From the NCBI RefSeq assembly GCF_900638025.1, contig NZ_LR134481.1:1-64000 (forward strand): DNA of 64,000 nt, read 5' to 3'. Of the stretch, positions 59,234 through 64,000 are shown piece by piece. The notes beneath the pieces are model-generated. The model did not search any database and was not told the DNA's origin. It worked only from the letters and a program-made list of their open reading frames with translations. This stretch comes from Haemophilus parainfluenzae (GTDB taxonomy: Bacteria; Pseudomonadota; Gammaproteobacteria; Enterobacterales; Pasteurellaceae). A program made the translations under genes and the position numbers. Numbering within the stretch: the stretch's first letter is position 1; every line of letters begins with the position of its first letter.

Positions 59234-61024
59234 CTATTTAAGATCTTGGTTAGTGAATTGCCACTTACTATTATCTAAAATAACTAACTGTTGCTGATGG
59301 AAAGCTTGTAAGGTTGAACGGTGTCCTACACTGATAATCGTTGTATTAGGTAAACGTTCTTTTAATAGACGATACATCGTATCTTCTAGGCCCTCATCCA
59401 TACTTGCAGTCGCTTCATCTAGGAACGCCACTGTCGGTTTATGCAATAACAAACGAGCAAACGCCAAACGTTGTTGCTCTCCAAGTGAAAGAATACGTGT
59501 CCAATCTTGCTCGCGATCTAAACGATCTTGTAAATGCCCTAAAGACACTTGTTTTAATATCTCAATCATCTCATCACGATTAAAGACCTTTTCTTCATTC
59601 GGATAAGCCAATGCAGTCAATAAACTGCCTTGTGGTAAATAAGGTTTTTGCGATAAGAAAAGCTGATGGATTGGACAATATACATCCCCTTCAGAATATG
59701 CCCAAAGCCCTGCCACCGTTCTCAACAACGTGGTTTTACCCACGCCTGAATTACCTTGAATTAATACCGTTGAACCTTGTGGCAGTGTCAAATTTAAATT
59801 TTCAATTAAGGTTTTTCCAAATGGATTACTAATGGTTAAATTCTTAAAGATTACATCAGTTTCATGTTGGTGTAAATTCGACGTAGATTGACGATTCGCC
59901 ATATCAATCGCATAACTAAAGCCCGTTAAACGATCTAATGTGGCTTTGTATCCGGCAAAACCATCGTAAGAATTACGGAAGAACGAAAGATTTGAATGTA
60001 ACTTGCCAAATACTTGTAGCGTTTGCATAAGATCGCCGAGTTTAATTTGCTTCTCGAAATAACGTCCCACTTGAATGAGTAAAGGGAATACGACCGAAAC
60101 TTGGCTAACCACTAGGTTAAAACCAGAGAATTTTAAGGTTCGATAAACAATATCCCACATGTTATTGATCACCGATCCGAATTGTTTATAAAGTTGGCTA
60201 CTCTCAACTTTCTCACCCGCATAAAATGCCACACTTTCTGCATATTCTTTGATACGAATTAAAGAATAACGATAGTTAGCGTTTAAGCGTTCGTTGACAA
60301 AATTCAACATAATTAATGGACGTCCTAAACGGAATGCAATCGCAGTAGTAATAATCACATAAGCAAACACCAAGAACACCATCATGCGTGGAATTTCACT
60401 CCCAAATACCATTATTGGTCCCGCTAATCCCCACAATAAGATCGTGTAAGAAATCATCGAGGTAACAGCATCAATCACACCAGTGCTTAAGGAAAGCGAG
60501 GTTCTAACATAAGATTGCACATCTTGTTGAATACGTTGGTCAGGGTTATCTAAGTTAACGGAAACATACTGGGTTTTATAGTACGCTCGCTTATCCATCC
60601 ATTTATCCACCAACTGACTATTCAACCATTCAATCCAATTAATAGAAAAACGTTGTTCTAAATAATAACTAAGCAATGCAGTCATGACAGAGCTTGTCGC
60701 AATCACACAGAACAGCACCATTTGATTCCAAAATACCGATTCATTAAATTCCTGTAAGGAGGTGTACATATTGTTATACCACTCGGAATGCACCAAGCTA
60801 ATACGCACACTGACCAATGTCATCGCCACAATTAACAAGAAAAATAGCAAAGGTTTGATACTTCGACGAGGTGAAAGATAACCTCCCGCAAATTGCCAAA
60901 ATTGTTTGCCCCAGTGGGTAAAACGGACTAATAAGAATATACCAAAGCTAAACACAACAGTCGTCATCGCTAGTGTTTTTACTATCCATAAAAGCGAATT
61001 AATGGCCTCTTGAGCGTAATCCAT
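59234..61024 (-). CDS. ABC transporter with fused permease and ATPase (YddA/SbmA type)
   Basis: This 596-residue protein has an N-terminal ABC_membrane_2/SbmA-BacA-like membrane domain with about six spans (residues about 1-340) and a C-terminal ATPase with Walker A GNSGVGKTT, a signature LSLGEQQRLAFARLLL instead of LSGGQ, and Walker B TVAFLDEATASMD. The substrate is unknown; relatives handle peptides, cobalamin or lipids. A TTG two codons upstream is in frame, but the ATG at 61024 is preferred. It keeps its H. influenzae neighbour mreB. Confidence 0.88.
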   Translation of the reverse strand: MDYAQEAINSLLWIVKTLAMTTVVFSFGIFLLVRFTHWGKQFWQFAGGYLSPRRSIKPLLFFLLIVAMTLVSVRISLVHSEWYNNMYTSLQEFNESVFWNQMVLFCVIATSSVMTALLSYYLEQRFSINWIEWLNSQLVDKWMDKRAYYKTQYVSVNLDNPDQRIQQDVQSYVRTSLSLSTGVIDAVTSMISYTILLWGLAGPIMVFGSEIPRMMVFLVFAYVIITTAIAFRLGRPLIMLNFVNERLNANYRYSLIRIKEYAESVAFYAGEKVESSQLYKQFGSVINNMWDIVYRTLKFSGFNLVVSQVSVVFPLLIQVGRYFEKQIKLGDLMQTLQVFGKLHSNLSFFRNSYDGFAGYKATLDRLTGFSYAIDMANRQSTSNLHQHETDVIFKNLTISNPFGKTLIENLNLTLPQGSTVLIQGNSGVGKTTLLRTVAGLWAYSEGDVYCPIHQLFLSQKPYLPQGSLLTALAYPNEEKVFNRDEMIEILKQVSLGHLQDRLDREQDWTRILSLGEQQRLAFARLLLHKPTVAFLDEATASMDEGLEDTMYRLLKERLPNTTIISVGHRSTLQAFHQQQLVILDNSKWQFTNQDLK

Positions 61025-61188
61025 AATCAACCTATAAAATCAAAAAAGTGCGGTCATTTTAGGCGGTGTTTATTTTTAAGCAAGAAAAAATGTGATGGAG
61101 ATAACATTTTTGACTTTGTTACAAGCGGGTAGGAAATCAAATTGTTATAATCCAAAATAGTTAAATTTTTAATAAATTAGAGGTAAAT

Positions 61189-62841
61189 ATGAGTGAAACG
61201 GCAATAACCATCGGTTTACTCGCCCTCGTAGCCATAATAGGTCTATGGATTGGGCACTTTAAAGTTAAGGGTGTCGGCCTAGGTATTGGCGGCGTATTAT
61301 TTGGCGGTATTTTAGTGGCGCATTTTACAACACAATATGATATTAAGTTGGATAGCCACACATTACATTTTGTACAAGAATTCGGCTTAATTCTATTTGT
61401 TTATACGATTGGCATTCAAGTGGGGCCTGGCTTTTTTGCTTCTTTAAGGAAATCAGGATTAGCCTTAAATGGTCTAGGGATCTTAATCGTTGTACTCGGT
61501 GCATTAGTCACCATTCTAATTTACAAACTTGCCGATATTCCACTTGACGTGGTACTGGGTATTTACTCTGGTGCAGTCACCAATACGCCATCTCTCGGTG
61601 CAGGTCAACAAATCCTTTCTGAATTAGGTATGACGCAAACCACATCTACCATGGGCATGGCCTATGCAATGGCCTATCCTTTTGGAATTTGTGGTATTTT
61701 GCTTTCTATGTGGCTAATTCGTCTCTTTTTTAAAATTAAATTGGATGACGAAGCTGAAAACTTCGAAAAAGAAAGTGGTCACGATAAAGAAGCGCTCAAA
61801 AGCATATCTCTAAAAATCACTAATACCAATCTCAATGGTATCCATTTGATTGAGATCCCTGGTTTTGACGATGAAGATGTCGTTTGTTCTCGCTTAAAAC
61901 GAGGTGAATTAGTCATTGTGCCAAAAGCGGATACCGATGTTCAACTTGGTGACATTTTGCATTTAGTTGGCAATCCTGAAGGCTTGAAAAAAATGCATCT
62001 CATTATCGGGGAAGAAGTCGATGTGCCAGTCGCAAGCTTGAGTGGTGAAATTCGTTCTGAACGCGTTGTGGTTACCAATGAAAAAGTATTAGGTAAACAA
62101 ATTCGCCATCTCGGCATCCATAAAAAATATGGTGTAGTGATTTCACGCTTAAATCGTGCGGGTGTGGAATTAGTACCGACTTCCCATACAGCCCTTCAAT
62201 TCGGCGACGTATTACACATGGTGGGTAAAACTGACATTCTCAACCAGGCCATTTCAGTGATTGGGAACGCTAAACAGAAACTGTTACAAGTACAAATGTT
62301 ACCCGTATTTATTGGGATTGGCTTAGGGGTGTTACTCGGCTCTATTCCTTTCTATATTCCAGGCTTTCCTGTGGCATTAAAATTAGGGCTAGCGGGAGGC
62401 CCATTAGTTGTCGCATTAATCCTTGCTCGAATTGGCTCTATCGGTAAACTCTATTGGTTTATGCCTCCAAGTGCAAACTTGGCATTGCGCGAAATTGGTA
62501 TAGTACTCTTTCTCGCTGTAGTCGGCTTAAAATCTGGCGGTAGTTTTGTGGATACACTCACCAATGGTTCAGGCCTTGAATGGATGGGCTACGGTATTTT
62601 TATCACTCTCGTACCATTAATGATTACTGGCATCATTGCCCGTTTATATGCCAAATTAAATTACCTTTCACTTTGTGGTTTATTGGCGGGTTCGATGACA
62701 GATCCTCCAGCACTCGCTTTCGCCAACGAACTTAAAGAGGGAAATGGTGCAGCTGCACTCTCCTATGCTACAGTTTATCCTCTCACTATGTTCTTACGGA
62801 TCGTTTCACCACAATTGTTAGCGATTCTTTTATGGGTTTGA
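61189..62841 (+). CDS. Putative transporter of the YidE/AspT family
   Basis: This 550-residue protein has two membrane blocks (about residues 1-165 and 370-550, each with an AspT/YidE duplication domain) flanking two soluble TrkA-C (RCK-C) domains (about 195-360, with [14 protein letters not shown] and [14 protein letters not shown]). The family includes an aspartate:alanine antiporter; the substrate here is unknown. AGAGG lies before the ATG. It is divergent from the ABC transporter gene. Confidence 0.88.
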   Translation: MSETAITIGLLALVAIIGLWIGHFKVKGVGLGIGGVLFGGILVAHFTTQYDIKLDSHTLHFVQEFGLILFVYTIGIQVGPGFFASLRKSGLALNGLGILIVVLGALVTILIYKLADIPLDVVLGIYSGAVTNTPSLGAGQQILSELGMTQTTSTMGMAYAMAYPFGICGILLSMWLIRLFFKIKLDDEAENFEKESGHDKEALKSISLKITNTNLNGIHLIEIPGFDDEDVVCSRLKRGELVIVPKADTDVQLGDILHLVGNPEGLKKMHLIIGEEVDVPVASLSGEIRSERVVVTNEKVLGKQIRHLGIHKKYGVVISRLNRAGVELVPTSHTALQFGDVLHMVGKTDILNQAISVIGNAKQKLLQVQMLPVFIGIGLGVLLGSIPFYIPGFPVALKLGLAGGPLVVALILARIGSIGKLYWFMPPSANLALREIGIVLFLAVVGLKSGGSFVDTLTNGSGLEWMGYGIFITLVPLMITGIIARLYAKLNYLSLCGLLAGSMTDPPALAFANELKEGNGAAALSYATVYPLTMFLRIVSPQLLAILLWV

Positions 62842-62853
62842 TATTCTTCTGAC

Positions 62854-62877
62854 TTGGGGCAGAATAACTGCCCCAAT
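62854..62877 (+). terminator. Hairpin after the YidE-type gene
   Basis: TTGGGGCA (62855-62862) pairs with TGCCCCAA (62870-62877) around a 7-base loop. It is followed by TATTTATA, a weak T tract. Confidence 0.65.
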
Positions 62878-62999
62878 ATTTATACTAAGTGACTAAGTGC
62901 TATTTCAAACATAAAACAATTCAAATAAATCGCCCCTAAGTCTACCCCTTTCTCTCATTCAATGATAGAATTCCTCGCTTTACTTCAATAGGAAAATAA

Positions 63000-63308
63000 A
63001 TGTCATTAGTTGAATTTGTAATTGATAAACTCGATGATTTGAAAGGCTCGGAAATCGTGCATTTTGATGTAAAAGCTAAATCATCGATTACTGAAAATAT
63101 GATTATTTGTACTGGCGCATCTAGCCGTCAAGTCTCTGCTATGGCGAACAACCTTATCGCAGAATGTAAAAAAGCGGGTTATGAAACCTTTGGTGAAGAA
63201 GGACGCAATACAGCTGATTGGATCGTGGTCGATCTCGGTCAAACCATCGTGCACATCATGCAACGTGATGCGCGTGAGATGTATCAGTTAGAAAAACTTT
63301 GGGCATAA
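63000..63308 (+). CDS. rsfS: Ribosomal silencing factor RsfS
   Basis: RsfS binds L14 on the large subunit and blocks subunit joining when nutrients are low. The 102-residue protein has the family motifs IICTGASSRQVSAMA, GEEGRNTADWIVVDLG and VHIMQRDAREMYQLEKLW. It is followed by rlmH and mrdA, as in many gammaproteobacteria. An uptake core directly follows the stop (63308-63316). Confidence 0.95.
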   Translation: MSLVEFVIDKLDDLKGSEIVHFDVKAKSSITENMIICTGASSRQVSAMANNLIAECKKAGYETFGEEGRNTADWIVVDLGQTIVHIMQRDAREMYQLEKLWA

Positions 63309-63347
63309 AGTGCGGTCAATTTTGACTGTCTTTTAAAAGGGAAAAGG

Positions 63348-63815
63348 ATGAAAATCACATTAATCGCTGTGGGCACAAAAATGCCAGCTTGGGTGACAAC
63401 TGGATTTGAAGAATACCAACGTCGTTTTCCTAAAGATATGCCTTTTGAACTGATTGAAATTCCTGCTGGAAAGCGTAGCAAAAATGCAGATATTAAACGC
63501 ATCTTAGAACAAGAAGGCAAAGCAATGCTAGCGGCTTGTGGAAAAAGCAAAGTGGTGACATTAGATATCCCTGGAAAACCTTGGTCTACACCTCAGCTTG
63601 CTGAGCAATTAGAAGGCTGGAAAAATGATGGTCGTGATGTGTGCTTGCTTATTGGCGGACCTGAAGGCTTATCTCCTGAATGCAAAGCTGCGGCAGAACA
63701 AAGCTGGTCACTTTCTCCGCTCACCATGCCACATCCATTAGTGCGTGTTGTGGTGGCAGAAAGCTTATACCGCGCTTGGTCGCTAACCACAAATCATCCT
63801 TATCACAGAGAATAA
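63348..63815 (+). CDS. rlmH: 23S rRNA (pseudouridine1915-N3)-methyltransferase RlmH
   Basis: RlmH methylates pseudouridine 1915 in helix 69 of 23S rRNA. The 155-residue SPOUT-fold protein has the SAM-binding [14 protein letters not shown] and the C-terminal family end [33 protein letters not shown] precedes the ATG. mrdA starts 15 bases later. Confidence 0.96.
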   Translation: MKITLIAVGTKMPAWVTTGFEEYQRRFPKDMPFELIEIPAGKRSKNADIKRILEQEGKAMLAACGKSKVVTLDIPGKPWSTPQLAEQLEGWKNDGRDVCLLIGGPEGLSPECKAAAEQSWSLSPLTMPHPLVRVVVAESLYRAWSLTTNHPYHRE

Positions 63816-63830
63816 CGTGTTACATAACCG

Positions 63831-64000
63831 ATGAATTTAAAGAAATTCTTTGCTGCCCCAAGCCATGATGCGATCCGTGATAAAAAAGCCGAACGGAATT
63901 TATTTGCACGTCGCACATTGGTCGCATTCGTTGGTATTTTAGCTCTAAGTAGTGTGTTATTTGCCAACATTTACCATCTTCAGGTGATAAATTACGAAAC
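63831..64000 (+). CDS. mrdA: Penicillin-binding protein 2 (MrdA), 5' fragment
   Basis: The first 56 codons of a transpeptidase of the elongasome are present; the gene runs off the window end. The fragment reads MNLKKFFAAPSHDAIRDKKA, then a basic stretch and a single hydrophobic span (LVAFVGILALSSVLFAN), then YHLQVINYET, typical of PBP2 N-termini. Position after rsfS-rlmH supports the name. The catalytic domain cannot be seen. Confidence 0.88.
   Translation, partial: MNLKKFFAAPSHDAIRDKKAERNLFARRTLVAFVGILALSSVLFANIYHLQVINYE

Overview
The window is a gammaproteobacterial chromosome segment from the family Pasteurellaceae, most likely a Haemophilus close to H. parainfluenzae. Three things point there. 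At least 39 perfect copies of the H. influenzae-type DNA uptake core (AAGTGCGGT or its complement) are scattered through it. Base composition is AT-rich, and gene order matches remembered H. influenzae blocks such as dnaA-dnaN-recF, crp-yheU-slmA-dut-coaBC-radC-rpmBG-mutM, lepA-lepB-rnc-era, ampD-pilABCD and mreBCD. The species name is inference from memory of synteny, not from a search.

Layout: (1) 1-3567, replication genes dnaA, dnaN, recF. (2) 3631-10782, an amino-sugar catabolic operon on the minus strand (nanE-nanK-siaR-nanA-nagB-nagA) divergent from a GlcNAc-type PTS permease. Two matching 15-bp palindromes and a CRP-like site lie between them. (3) 10783-11286, an unexplained 0.5-kb gap with nested inverted repeats and a decayed reading frame. 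(4) 11287-16992, crp and housekeeping genes, with radC behind a competence-type CRP-S site and rpmB-rpmG behind a strong promoter and a structured leader. (5) 17074-22555, a large trimeric autotransporter adhesin broken by one frameshift. (6) 23077-31815, formate-dependent nitrite reductase nrfABCD followed directly by its haem-attachment genes (nrfE, dsbE-like, fused nrfF-nrfG) and a flavoprotein. (7) 31881-35668, menaquinone genes menF-menD-menH. (8) 35822-43808, alaA, a three-gene phospholipid module (ynbA-like, acyltransferase, ynbB-like), and era-rnc-lepB-lepA. (9) 43976-48875, grcA with an FNR-like site, ung, tadA, thyA, lgt, a TSUP permease and rppH. (10) 48876-49359, a gene-free stretch with four DnaA-box sequences. 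(11) 49360-56330, ampD, the competence pilus operon pilABCD behind a CRP-S site, coaE, yacG, a small acetyltransferase and rhlB. (12) 56371-64000, mreBCD, an SbmA/YddA-like ABC exporter, a YidE/AspT-type transporter, rsfS, rlmH and the first codons of mrdA (PBP2).

Functional links: menaquinone (menFDH) is the expected electron donor pool for Nrf nitrite respiration, and the nrf and grcA genes both have FNR-like boxes, so the window carries a visible anaerobic theme. crp lies in the same window as two of its likely special competence targets (radC, pilABCD) and a probable ordinary CRP site at the amino-sugar locus. The items most worth checking are the structured gap downstream of crp, the DnaA-box cluster, the permease that sits where H. 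influenzae has its sialic acid transporter, the frameshifted adhesin and the ynbA-plsC-ynbB module. No CRISPR array, prophage, insertion sequence, rRNA or tRNA was seen.
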